From the NCBI GenBank assembly GCA_910587235.1, contig CAJUKD010000029.1:1-29422 (forward strand): 29,422 nt of DNA, in the 5' to 3' direction. Source of the DNA: an uncultured Muribaculaceae bacterium (lineage in GTDB: Bacteria; Bacteroidota; Bacteroidia; Bacteroidales; Muribaculaceae). Shown here piece by piece: positions 1-7,713 of this stretch; the first letter of the stretch is position 1; each line of letters starts with the position of its first letter. The position numbers were made by a program, and so were the translations under genes. The notes under the pieces are model-generated. The model had not been told where the DNA came from, did not search any database, and worked only from the letters and a program-made list of their open reading frames with translations.

Positions 1-33
1 GCACGTCCGGAAACATGCGTATAACGCGAATCC

Positions 34-77
34 AACAAAACAGGCTGCGCCGTAAGTTTTAATTACAGCGCAGCCTG
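34..77 (-). terminator. Intrinsic terminator of the first secreted-protein gene
   Basis: A perfect 10-bp inverted repeat (CAGGCTGCGC at 41-50 with GCGCAGCCTG at 68-77) extends inward by four more pairs after one mismatch, leaving a 7-nt loop. On the minus strand the stem is followed by TTTTGTT. It lies about 40 nt past the stop codon of the gene at 118..1434. On the plus strand it is followed by TTGTT, so it may also work weakly in that direction. Confidence 0.8.
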
Positions 78-117
78 TTGTTATATCAGAAGGTTGAACT
101 CCTGCTTGACGGCAGGC

Positions 118-1434
118 TTATCGCACCGACACTTTGGTGCAGCTGTCGCCCTGGCGGCGTATGTAGAGGCCGCCGGATGTCGGACGGTCGACGCGTATGC
201 CCTGCAGGGTGAAATATTCGGCGGCAGTGGATTCGGCCGATACGCCTACATTGGCTACGCCGGAGTTTCCTGAGCCGTCGATGTTTATTATCGCTGCCAT
301 AGGTGTTTCACCCTCTTCGTACCAGCTGTAGCATCCGTCGCGTTCGCCTGTTATGCCGAAGACAGGCTCCGGAACGGTGATGATGCCGTTCTTGTAGGTG
401 CTGATGGAGGAGGCTTCAAGCTGCGATTTTATCTCCTCGGTGCCGAATCCCATGTCGGCGAATATGCCGGCAAAGTTGTAGCAATAGAAACTTCCGTAGA
501 ATAAGTCTTCATATCCCGAGTACACATTCGGGAGTACGAGCACGCAATCAGGGTCGCTGATGTCGAAGATAATGTAGCCGTCTTTGCTGTCGTTCATGTT
601 GTCGGCTTCGGCGTGAGAGCCGTTGCCGAAAGGATTGAGCATCCGCACCAAATTGGGATTTTCGTCGTTTACCTGCCATGCGACTTCATAGGCGGCGTAT
701 GTTTCGGGATTATCTTGCAGTCCGGGAAGAATCCAGCCGTCCGTGTAACTTACGGTGCCTGCATCGGACCAACCTGTAATCCAGTCTGTTGCCGGAGTCA
801 GGACGTTCTCGCACAAAGCCAGGTAAGAACCGTCCGCCGCGTCCATGCCTATCACACCTATGACAAGATCCGGGTCGGCGACGAATTCACCGTCGGTATA
901 TGTGAATACGAACGGACCGTCGTGTTCCTCGAGAAGGTATTGTTCCGACATCTCGTCGTCCGGGTCGTAAGCCGGGTTTTCAACAAGATCGAGAGCGCAG
1001 AAATAGGCCGTTTCGCTATATTCGTCGTCGTAACCTATTTCCTGCTTTGCTATGGACAGGGTTCCGTCCGTAGCATTGTAGACAGCGTCCAGCGCAAGCT
1101 TTTCGTTGCTGAAAAATCCGGCTACGTCGCTGAGAAGCCCGTCGACAGTCACGGTTCCGTCGGGACCTTCGGCGATTGTAGCGTCATTGTCGCCGGCGAC
1201 GCCATAGAACAGGTCATAGAAATTCCAGGTGTAACTTCCTGCGATCGATACGTTTTCCTTGGCATCGGATTCAGCAAGTGTATGAATCTTTTTGGAATGT
1301 TTCGCCGGAGCTTTTGCTTGGACGGCTGTTACGTCGCTTTTCTTGATTTTCAGATGTGATTTTTTTACGGGTGCAGCCGTTCCTGCCAGCGACAGGCAGA
1401 GGATGACGGCGAGTGCGGAGTAAAGTTTCTTCAT
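118..1434 (-). CDS. Secreted protein with type IX-like C-terminal tail, function unknown
   Basis: The product is 438 aa. I chose the ATG at 1434 because it opens directly into a signal peptide (MKKLYSALAVILCLSLAGTA, residues 1-20); an in-frame upstream ATG adds only an uncharged leader. Residues 21-55 are rich in Lys and Ala. Residues 65-135 contain a beta-rich unit with alternating 'DGTVTVDGL' and 'DGTLSIAKQEIG' strands, as in calycin-like or adhesin-like surface domains of Bacteroidales. Residues 230-330 carry a second module with a 'LVRMLNPFG' motif. The last 33 residues (YFTLQGIRV...GLYIRR...) resemble the C-terminal tails of type IX secretion substrates in this order. I do not recognise an enzymatic motif. 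It is probably surface-exposed or secreted. It stands alone, with a promoter-like box at 1498-1505 and a terminator at 34-77. The gene at 19127..20695 has the same general build. Confidence 0.8.
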   Translation of the reverse strand: MKKLYSALAVILCLSLAGTAAPVKKSHLKIKKSDVTAVQAKAPAKHSKKIHTLAESDAKENVSIAGSYTWNFYDLFYGVAGDNDATIAEGPDGTVTVDGLLSDVAGFFSNEKLALDAVYNATDGTLSIAKQEIGYDDEYSETAYFCALDLVENPAYDPDDEMSEQYLLEEHDGPFVFTYTDGEFVADPDLVIGVIGMDAADGSYLALCENVLTPATDWITGWSDAGTVSYTDGWILPGLQDNPETYAAYEVAWQVNDENPNLVRMLNPFGNGSHAEADNMNDSKDGYIIFDISDPDCVLVLPNVYSGYEDLFYGSFYCYNFAGIFADMGFGTEEIKSQLEASSISTYKNGIITVPEPVFGITGERDGCYSWYEEGETPMAAIINIDGSGNSGVANVGVSAESTAAEYFTLQGIRVDRPTSGGLYIRRQGDSCTKVSVR

Positions 1435-1497
1435 ATAAATGTGAAAATTGATTGGATTAGACATTGTCCGCGGCGATGTTGCATTGCGGACGGAAAG

Positions 1498-1505
1498 CAA
1501 AAATA
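1498..1505 (-). promoter_or_regulatory. Candidate -7 box for the gene at 118..1434
   Basis: The minus strand reads TATTTTTG, a full match to the Bacteroidota -7 consensus TAnnTTTG, about 63 nt upstream of the chosen start. No good TTTG -33 element stands at the expected 19-21 bp, so this is a weaker call than the tRNA promoter nearby. Confidence 0.45.
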
Positions 1506-1617
1506 ATACAAAAAAATTAAATCGGCATCATAGTGCCCGAATTGGAAGGAATGAAATCGACGTCCGCCCCGATTTTACCGACAAAATACGGATGTGGATT
1601 CAGGATGTGGAAAAAAA

Positions 1618-1649
1618 TTTGCAGCGAAAAGAAAAAATCGCTAACTTTG
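1618..1649 (+). promoter_or_regulatory. Promoter of tRNA-Ser
   Basis: TTTG at 1618-1621, a 20-bp spacer and TAACTTTG at 1642-1649 match both elements of the Bacteroides primary-sigma promoter. The predicted start of transcription is about 30 nt before the mature tRNA end. The leader contains a small GCACG/CGTGC inverted repeat at 1666-1680. Confidence 0.8.
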
Positions 1650-1685
1650 CACTGAAAATCCGATAGCACGTCATACGTGCGACAA

Positions 1686-1770
1686 GGAAAGATGGCAGAG
1701 TGGTCGATTGCGGCGGTCTTGAAAACCGTTGAGGGTCATACCTCCGGGGGTTCGAATCCCTCTCTTTCCG
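1686..1770 (+). tRNA. tRNA-Ser(UGA)
   Basis: The acceptor strands GGAAAGA (1686-1692) and TCTTTCC (1763-1769) pair fully, with discriminator G at 1770. The anticodon arm CGGT-CTTGAAA-ACCG gives anticodon TGA, which reads serine UCA codons. A long variable arm follows, as expected for a class II tRNA, and the T arm contains GGTTCGAATCC. CCA is not encoded, so the CCA-adding enzyme at 11459..12907 would be needed. The sequence is 85 nt. Confidence 0.95.
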
Positions 1771-1831
1771 CAAAAAGCAGCCCCTTAAGGCTGCTTTTTT
1801 GCGTTAGAAAGCGAGGAGATGAGAACCCTCG
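1754..1831 (+). repeat. Direct repeat copy 1: tRNA-Ser 3' end plus terminator
   Basis: This 78-nt segment covers the last 17 nt of tRNA-Ser, its terminator and about 31 nt beyond. It recurs at 1873..1951 with one substitution in the terminator loop (A to G) and one extra T in the T-run. Confidence 0.9.
1772..1800 (+). terminator. Intrinsic terminator of tRNA-Ser
   Basis: GCAGCC (1777-1782) and GGCTGC (1789-1794) pair around a 6-nt loop, flanked by five A residues before and six T residues after. It begins 2 nt past the tRNA 3' end. Confidence 0.9.
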
Positions 1832-1872
1832 GCTTCGTTATCGCGCAGCGCTTTCGTAGCGCAGCGGAGAAA

Positions 1873-1951
1873 GAATCCCTCTCTTTCCGCAAAAAGCAGC
1901 CCCTTGAGGCTGCTTTTTTTGCGTTAGAAAGCGAGGAGATGAGAACCCTCG
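1873..1951 (+). repeat. Direct repeat copy 2: partial tRNA-Ser tail without a tRNA body
   Basis: This is the second copy of the 78-nt segment at 1754..1831, 119-120 nt downstream. Only the T-arm and acceptor 3' side are repeated: the 41 nt between the copies contain no D arm or anticodon arm. It therefore looks like either a relic of a duplicated tRNA gene or a trace of site-specific integration at the tRNA 3' end. No integrase is visible. Confidence 0.9.
1891..1920 (+). terminator. Second, duplicated intrinsic terminator
   Basis: AAAAAGCAGCC and GGCTGCTTTTTTT form the same stem as the first terminator, with a slightly different loop. In tandem with it, this would catch read-through from tRNA-Ser. 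Confidence 0.8.
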
Positions 1952-1972
1952 ATATAGTCGGTTTCACGTAGT

Positions 1973-1990
1973 GACGTGCCGTGGCACGTC
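1973..1990. repeat. 18-bp palindrome
   Basis: GACGTGCC (1973-1980) and GGCACGTC (1983-1990) are perfect inverted arms around a 2-bp centre. TCAC-GTA-GTGA overlaps just before it (1964-1974). Its role is unknown. It sits between the duplicated tRNA tail and the TTTAGGG-like repeat. Confidence 0.7.
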
Positions 1991-1993
1991 CGG

Positions 1994-2020
1994 TTTAGAG
2001 TTTAGGGTTTATGGTTTAGA
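1994..2020. repeat. TTTAGAG/TTTAGGG-type heptamer repeat, copy A
   Basis: Four degenerate 7-bp units (TTTAGAG, TTTAGGG, TTTATGG, TTTAGA) lie in tandem between tRNA-Ser and the convergent 3' end of the GH127 gene. Related arrays occur at 15304..15341 and 22527..22596. Confidence 0.75.
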
Positions 2021-2059
2021 TGGGAGAATTTAGAGAGTATTCACGCATAGAATGTGCCG

Positions 2060-4087
2060 TTACCTGAAGAAACCGTTGTCCTCGAAGGCGCTACCGGCGG
2101 GAGCCGATGCCGAGGCAGCCTGTAGTTCATACGGAAGCCACACTGTCATGTTGCCTTCGCCGCGGTGCGCCCAGGCGTAGTATGGAATCAGGGTCAGGCG
2201 CCTCGGGGTAGCATCCAGTCTGCCGTCGCCGCTGTAGGAAAGAGCCTGCACGTCGGTATGTATTTTTGTCAGTCCGCCGAGCAACTCGGGAGCTTCTTCT
2301 ATACTGAAACGGGGTGTACGGTTGAGCAGAGCCGTGAATATGTCGAAATCGTTGTCGGGCCATTCGGCGCAATATACTATGGGTCCGCGTTCCACAGCCA
2401 GACGTCCGCGGTCATCGGCTACTTTTTCATGTGCTTTGACCGTGCGTACGGGCATATCGAACTCGACATCGACCGTATCGCCGCTTTTCCATTTGCGGTC
2501 TATGACGAAGTATCCCGATTTCAGTTCGCCGCTGACCGGAGTTCCGTTTACCTTGACGGTGTAGGACGGAGTCAGACCGTCGGCATAACTGTAGAGATCG
2601 CTTGGCACGGGACGGTTGAGCACCCACCCCGGGATGCGTATGTTCAGCGCCATTACGGCATTGCCTTTGTCGATTTTCAGGCGTATGTTGCCATTCCATG
2701 GATAGCCTGTTTCCTGCGAGATGGAGAGCTTTTTGCGGCCGAGCGCGATTTCCGCCTTGTTAGGCATGAACAAGTTGACGTACAGATTGTCGTCCCTGAC
2801 AGCATATATGTAACCGGGAAGTGAGGGTATGAAGCGGCTGATGTTGCTCGGGCAGCAGGCGCAGCCGAACCAGGGCTTGCGGCTGTAGTCACCGGTCGAT
2901 GCCAGCGGATTGGGATAGAAGAAACTGCCGCCGTCGACCGACACTCCGGAGATCAGGCCGTTGTAGAGTGTGCGTTCAAGTACGTCGTAGTACTTCGAGT
3001 CGCCGTGGAGCAGGAAGAGGCGGTAGTTGGTGTACACATTTCCTATTGCGGCACATGTTTCGTTGTAGGCCGAGGCGTTCGGCAGCTCGTAGTTGTCGCC
3101 GAACGCTTCGCCGGCATGGCGTGCTCCTATCCCGCCGGTGACGTAAAGCTTCTTGCCGACTATGTTTTCCCAGATCTTGTCGATGGCGCTGATATAGGCT
3201 GTGTCGCCTGTCACGGCCGCCACGTCGGCCATGCCGGCGTACATGTAGGTGGCGCGTACGGCGTGGCCGACAGCCTCTTTCTGCTCCAGTACAGGGATGT
3301 GCGACTGCGAGTACTCCTGACGGCGCGGGGTGGTGCCGCGTGCATCGAGAAAGAAACGAGCCTGATCGAGGTATTTCCTGTCACCGGTGGCGTTGTAGAG
3401 CCGCACCAGAGCCATTTCGGCAATCTGGTGACCGGGCACAAGGCGCAGTTTTCCTTCGCCTTCGCCTATGTTGCGGCAAACGCAGTCGGCATATCTGACG
3501 GCTATGTCGAGGAAACGCCGCTTGCCGGTCGCCTGCCAGTAGGCTACGGCGCCTTCTATCATGTGGCCGAGGTTGTAGAATTCATGACTTAGGTCCTCTA
3601 CCGAAGTCCAGCGTTCTTTTCCCGCCCAAGGGTGGGGATGCGCCGGATTCTGCGTGCGTGCGGTGTAGAGATATCCGTCGGCTTCCTGAGCTGTAGCCAT
3701 TATTTCGATCACGCTGTCGACGTATGCTTCGAGCCGGCGATCGGGAAAATTATGCAGGCGGTATGCCGCACCTTCTATGGTTTTGTAGACGTCGGTGTCG
3801 TCGAAAGAGAAGCCATCGACTTTATATGAATCGCTGGGATGGGCGGCGCGTACGAAATTGGCGTATCGTTCGTTTTCCTCGCATTTGCCGAATGCAAGCG
3901 GTATTGTGACTTTGCGGCTGGCTTCCATGCGTGCGCCCCAGAACGGGCCGGAGATGTGTACGGCGGTGAAGGGTACGGGGGCAATGGGATAGCCCTGTAT
4001 GGCATCGTCTGTGTTTTTGACGGACGGAGCTGCCACGGCAGCGATTGCTATGCCTGCGGCAAGGCATGTGATAAGGATTCGTTTCAT
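2060..4087 (-). CDS. Exported GH127 family beta-L-arabinofuranosidase
   Basis: The product is 675 aa, within the usual size of the GH127 (former DUF1680) family. These enzymes release beta-L-arabinofuranose from plant glycans. I chose the ATG at 4087 because it starts a clean signal peptide (residues 1-20, cleavage after AVAA), pointing to the periplasm or cell surface. The catalytic signature is present: E343-T-C345 and the C409-x-C411-C412-P stretch. In the characterised family member HypBA1, equivalent Cys residues and a Glu bind zinc and one Cys is the nucleophile. The N-terminal two thirds are the alpha/alpha barrel, followed by beta domains (about 460-675) with 'LNIRIPGWV'. No SusC/SusD pair or other glycosidase is near, so it is not in a typical polysaccharide utilisation locus. 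It lies 94 nt downstream of secA, with a strong hairpin between them. The exact sugar substrate is inferred from the family only. Confidence 0.88.
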   Translation of the reverse strand: MKRILITCLAAGIAIAAVAAPSVKNTDDAIQGYPIAPVPFTAVHISGPFWGARMEASRKVTIPLAFGKCEENERYANFVRAAHPSDSYKVDGFSFDDTDVYKTIEGAAYRLHNFPDRRLEAYVDSVIEIMATAQEADGYLYTARTQNPAHPHPWAGKERWTSVEDLSHEFYNLGHMIEGAVAYWQATGKRRFLDIAVRYADCVCRNIGEGEGKLRLVPGHQIAEMALVRLYNATGDRKYLDQARFFLDARGTTPRRQEYSQSHIPVLEQKEAVGHAVRATYMYAGMADVAAVTGDTAYISAIDKIWENIVGKKLYVTGGIGARHAGEAFGDNYELPNASAYNETCAAIGNVYTNYRLFLLHGDSKYYDVLERTLYNGLISGVSVDGGSFFYPNPLASTGDYSRKPWFGCACCPSNISRFIPSLPGYIYAVRDDNLYVNLFMPNKAEIALGRKKLSISQETGYPWNGNIRLKIDKGNAVMALNIRIPGWVLNRPVPSDLYSYADGLTPSYTVKVNGTPVSGELKSGYFVIDRKWKSGDTVDVEFDMPVRTVKAHEKVADDRGRLAVERGPIVYCAEWPDNDFDIFTALLNRTPRFSIEEAPELLGGLTKIHTDVQALSYSGDGRLDATPRRLTLIPYYAWAHRGEGNMTVWLPYELQAASASAPAGSAFEDNGFFR

Positions 4088-4112
4088 TGTATCAGGATTT
4101 AACGGTTTTAAG

Positions 4113-4150
4113 CGGCTACGGCTGCCAGCAAAGCATGGCAGCCGTAGCCG
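4113..4150. terminator. Perfect 15-bp hairpin between secA and the GH127 gene
   Basis: The arms at 4113-4127 and 4136-4150 are exact reverse complements around an 8-nt loop. The hairpin begins about 30 nt after the secA stop and ends 26 nt before the GH127 start. Neither side has a T-run (the minus strand continues CTTAAAACC), so it may be a Rho-type or processing barrier, or a leader hairpin of the GH127 gene, rather than a classical terminator. Confidence 0.5.
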
Positions 4151-4181
4151 GTATGTCAGGATGATTGTCGGTGCGTGCAGA

Positions 4182-7100
4182 TTACATGTTCTTGCCGTGG
4201 CAGTTCTTGTATTTCTTGCCGGAGCCGCAAGGACATAAATCATTGCGTCCTATTTTGGGACTGTTGTTCTTTATGGGCATCGGACGTTGCTGTTCGCCTT
4301 GTGGAGCCGATGCGGCTGCGCGCTGCGCTTCTTCGCCCGGGAGGCTGGCTTTGGTTGCGCGGTAGTTGTAGCGGGTCTGCATCTGCGGGCCGGCCTCCTT
4401 CACCTCAGGCTCGCGTCGGGGTTGAGTCTGAGGCTGTTGCCGGTCGCCTGCTTCGGCGGCCGCACGCTGCTGTTCGATTTCTTCGGGCGATGGCTGGCGT
4501 ACCAGGATCTGTCCTCGCATCAGGGCGGCGGTAGCTTTGGTGTTCAGTTCGTTGAGCATGTTCTCGAACAGGTGGAAAGATTCCACTTTGTAGATTACCA
4601 GCGGGTCCTTCTGTTCGTAGGCGGCGTTCTGTACCGACTGGCGCAGCTGGTCGAGTTCGCGCAGGTGTTCTTTCCAGAGTTCGTCGATGGTGACAAGCAT
4701 CAGAGCCTTGTGCCATTCCTTGACAATGGCGCGGCCTTCGGTGCGTGCGGCTTCCTCGAGGTCGACACGCAGGTGGAAGCGGCGTTTGCCGTCGGTGATG
4801 GGAACGAGAATCTGTCCGCGGTAGTCGGTATTGGCGAGCATTCCGCTGACTACAGGCATGGCTACCTCGCAGATTCGCTGGCTCTTGCGTTCGAGAGCTT
4901 CGGCCACGGCGGCGTTGAGGCGGTCGATGCGTTCTTCCTTGTCCATGGATCCGTATTCCTGTTCGGTGAAAGGAGCCTCGATGGCGAACACACGCATGAT
5001 TTCGTTCTCAAGATCGGGATAGTCGGAGGCTTGCGAATAGTTCTGCACCAGATTCTCGACCACGTCGCAGAGCATGTTGTTGATGTCGATGCCTATGCGT
5101 TCGCCGAAGAGGGCGTGGTGGCGGCGGTCGTAGATATATGTGCGCTGCTTGTTCATCACGTCGTCGAACTCAAGCAGGCGTTTGCGTATGCCGAAGTTAT
5201 TTTCTTCGACGCGCTTCTGGGCTTTTTCGATGGCGTTGTTTACCATCTTGTGCTCTATCATCTCGTCCTCCTGCAGGCCGAAGCGGTCGAGCATCTTCAT
5301 CACCGAATCGGTTGCGAAAAGGCGCATCAGCTGGTCTTCGAACGATACGAAGAATACCGATGAACCAGGGTCGCCCTGACGGCCGGCACGGCCGCGCAGC
5401 TGGCGGTCGACACGGCGGCTTTCATGGCGTTCGGTGCCTATGATGGCCAGACCGCCGGCTTCCTTCACTTCGGGGGTGAGCTTGATGTCGGTACCGCGGC
5501 CTGCCATATTGGTGGCTATGGTTACGGTTCCCTTGCGTCCGGCGAGTGCCACGATTTCAGCCTCGCGCTGGTGCAGCTTGGCGTTCAGTACGTTGTGCGG
5601 AATGTGGCGTATGTCGAGCATACGGCTGAGCAGTTCGGAGATTTCGACGGATGTGGTGCCCACGAGCACAGGGCGGCCTTCGCCCACAAGGCGCTCGATT
5701 TCGGCTATGACGGCCTTGTATTTTTCTTTCTTGGTCTTGTAGACGCGGTCGTTGAGGTCGAAGCGTGCCACCGGTTTGTTGGTGGGGATGGTCACTACGT
5801 CCAGTTTATAGATGTCCCAGAACTCGCCGGCCTCGGTGATGGCCGTACCTGTCATACCCGCAAGCTTGTGGTACATGCGGAAGTAGTTCTGGAGCGTTAT
5901 GGTGGCGAATGTCTGCGTGGCGGCCTCGACTTTCACACCTTCCTTGGCCTCGATGGCCTGGTGGAGTCCGTCGCTGTAGCGGCGGCCTTCCATGATACGG
6001 CCTGTCTGCTCGTCGACGATCTTGATCTTGTTTTCGTCGATTACATATTCCACGTCGCGCTCGAAGAGCGTGTAGGCTTTGAGAAGCTGGGTTACGGTGT
6101 GTACGCGTTCCGACTTGATGGCATAGTTGGCCATAAGTTCGTCCTTGCGTTCCTGGCGGGCGGCCGGATCGGCGATGTGCTCAAGCTCGGAGAGCTGCGA
6201 AGCGATGTCGGGCAGCACGAAGAACTGGGGGTCGGCGGCATGGCCGGTAAGTTCGTCTATACCTTTGTCGGTCAGCTCGACACTGCGGTTCTTTTCGTCG
6301 ATCACGAAGTAGAGCGGATCGGTGACAACGGGCATCTCGCGGGAGTTGTCCTGCAGGTAGTGGGCTTCCGTTTCGAGCAGCAGGTTCTTCATGCCTTCCT
6401 GGCTGAGGAAGCGGATGAGGGCGCTGTTTTTCGGCAGACCTTTGAATGCGCGGAAAAGCAGCAGGGCGCCTTCTTTCTTTATTTCCTTGTCGTCGGAAGC
6501 TATTTTTGTCTTGGCGTCGGAGAGAATCTGGGTGACGAGGCGCTGCTGTGCCTTGACTACTTTCTCCACGTTGGATTTATACTGGTCGAAGAGCTGGTCG
6601 TCGCCTTTGGGCACGGGTCCGGAGATGATAAGCGGCGTGCGGGCGTCGTCGATAAGCACCGAGTCGACCTCGTCGACGATAGCGTAGTAGTGTTTGCGCT
6701 GCACGAGGTCTTCAGGGGTCATTGCCATGTTGTCGCGCAGGTAGTCGAAGCCGAATTCGTTGTTGGTGCCGAATGTGATGTCACACTCGTAGGCGCGGCG
6801 GCGTTCGGGGGTGTTGGGCTGGTGCTTGTCGATGCAGTCGACTGTCGAGCCGTGGAACATGTAGAGCGGCCCCATCCATTCGGAGTCGCGTTTGGCAAGA
6901 TAGTCGTTGACGGTCACCACGTGTACGCCGCGGCGGGCGAGCGAGCGCAGGAACACCGGCAGCGTGGCCACGAGGGTCTTGCCCTCACCGGTTGCCATTT
7001 CGGCGATTTTGCCCTGATGGAGGACTATGCCGCCTATTATCTGGACGTCGTAGTGCACCATGTCCCACTTGATTTCGTTGCCGCCGGCAATCCAGTGGTT

Positions 7101-7568
7101 TTTCCAGGTGGCTTTGTCGCCTTCGATGCTTACGAAGTCGCGTCCGGCGGCGGCCAGATCGCGGTCCATTTGGGTGGCGGTTACCTCGACTGTTTCATTG
7201 GCGGCGAAGCGTGCGGCGGTTTCGCGCATGGTGGCGAACACTATCGGAAGTTTGTCGTTGAGGACTGTTTCGAGAGTGTCGGTGATGTTTTTCTCATGTT
7301 TGTCGATCTGATCCCAGAGCGTCTGGCGCTTGTCGATGGGCAGTGTTTCGACTTCGGCCTTGAGGCGGTCGATTTCTTTCTGGTCGGCCTCGGTGGCGGC
7401 GGCTATGTCGGCGCGCACGCGGTTGATGTTTTCGCGCAGCTCGTCGATGCTTAGTTTTTCCATTTCGGGACGCAGGGCGTTGACCTTGTTGAGAAGCGGC
7501 CTGATGGCCTTGAGGTCGCGTGTCGACTTGTCGCCGAAGATTGTTTTAAGAACTGATGTAAAGGACAT
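4182..7568 (-). CDS. secA: Preprotein translocase ATPase SecA
   Basis: SecA is the ATPase motor that pushes preproteins through SecYEG at the inner membrane. The product is 1128 aa. The ATG at 7568 starts MSFTSVLKTIFGDKS, the typical SecA N-terminus. Walker A is MATGEGKT at residues 191-198, and the DEAD-type Walker B lies in 'VDEVDSVLIDDARTP'. Helicase motif VI is visible as 'RQLRGRAGRQGDPG'. The C-terminus ends in CPCGSGKKYKNCHG, the zinc-binding SEC-C motif that contacts SecB or the ribosome. The protein is about 230 residues longer than E. coli SecA because of an insertion-rich N-terminal half and a Pro/Gln-rich linker before the zinc tail; this is usual in Bacteroidota. The 145-nt gap upstream suggests secA can be transcribed separately from the long operon. 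Confidence 0.98.
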   Translation of the reverse strand: MSFTSVLKTIFGDKSTRDLKAIRPLLNKVNALRPEMEKLSIDELRENINRVRADIAAATEADQKEIDRLKAEVETLPIDKRQTLWDQIDKHEKNITDTLETVLNDKLPIVFATMRETAARFAANETVEVTATQMDRDLAAAGRDFVSIEGDKATWKNHWIAGGNEIKWDMVHYDVQIIGGIVLHQGKIAEMATGEGKTLVATLPVFLRSLARRGVHVVTVNDYLAKRDSEWMGPLYMFHGSTVDCIDKHQPNTPERRRAYECDITFGTNNEFGFDYLRDNMAMTPEDLVQRKHYYAIVDEVDSVLIDDARTPLIISGPVPKGDDQLFDQYKSNVEKVVKAQQRLVTQILSDAKTKIASDDKEIKKEGALLLFRAFKGLPKNSALIRFLSQEGMKNLLLETEAHYLQDNSREMPVVTDPLYFVIDEKNRSVELTDKGIDELTGHAADPQFFVLPDIASQLSELEHIADPAARQERKDELMANYAIKSERVHTVTQLLKAYTLFERDVEYVIDENKIKIVDEQTGRIMEGRRYSDGLHQAIEAKEGVKVEAATQTFATITLQNYFRMYHKLAGMTGTAITEAGEFWDIYKLDVVTIPTNKPVARFDLNDRVYKTKKEKYKAVIAEIERLVGEGRPVLVGTTSVEISELLSRMLDIRHIPHNVLNAKLHQREAEIVALAGRKGTVTIATNMAGRGTDIKLTPEVKEAGGLAIIGTERHESRRVDRQLRGRAGRQGDPGSSVFFVSFEDQLMRLFATDSVMKMLDRFGLQEDEMIEHKMVNNAIEKAQKRVEENNFGIRKRLLEFDDVMNKQRTYIYDRRHHALFGERIGIDINNMLCDVVENLVQNYSQASDYPDLENEIMRVFAIEAPFTEQEYGSMDKEERIDRLNAAVAEALERKSQRICEVAMPVVSGMLANTDYRGQILVPITDGKRRFHLRVDLEEAARTEGRAIVKEWHKALMLVTIDELWKEHLRELDQLRQSVQNAAYEQKDPLVIYKVESFHLFENMLNELNTKATAALMRGQILVRQPSPEEIEQQRAAAEAGDRQQPQTQPRREPEVKEAGPQMQTRYNYRATKASLPGEEAQRAAASAPQGEQQRPMPIKNNSPKIGRNDLCPCGSGKKYKNCHGKNM

Positions 7569-7713
7569 TATTATAGTTTTTTTTATTGTTTTTGATTGAA
7601 TGGAGGAAAAACGCGAAAACCGCGATTTCCTGAATCGGGAAAGGCGGTTGTAAATATGCGCTGCGGCTATTGGATTTTTCCTTGAATACCTCTTTCGGAA
7701 GATAAGGCTGCGG

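Noticed and set aside
1871..1951. A second tRNA-Ser gene
   Set aside because: Only the T-arm and acceptor 3' side are repeated; there is no anticodon arm, D arm or 5' acceptor strand.
5424..7454. Long open frame of 676 codons on the plus strand opposite secA
   Set aside because: It is antisense to an unmistakable SecA, has no domain I recognise, and follows from the GC-rich codon bias of secA.
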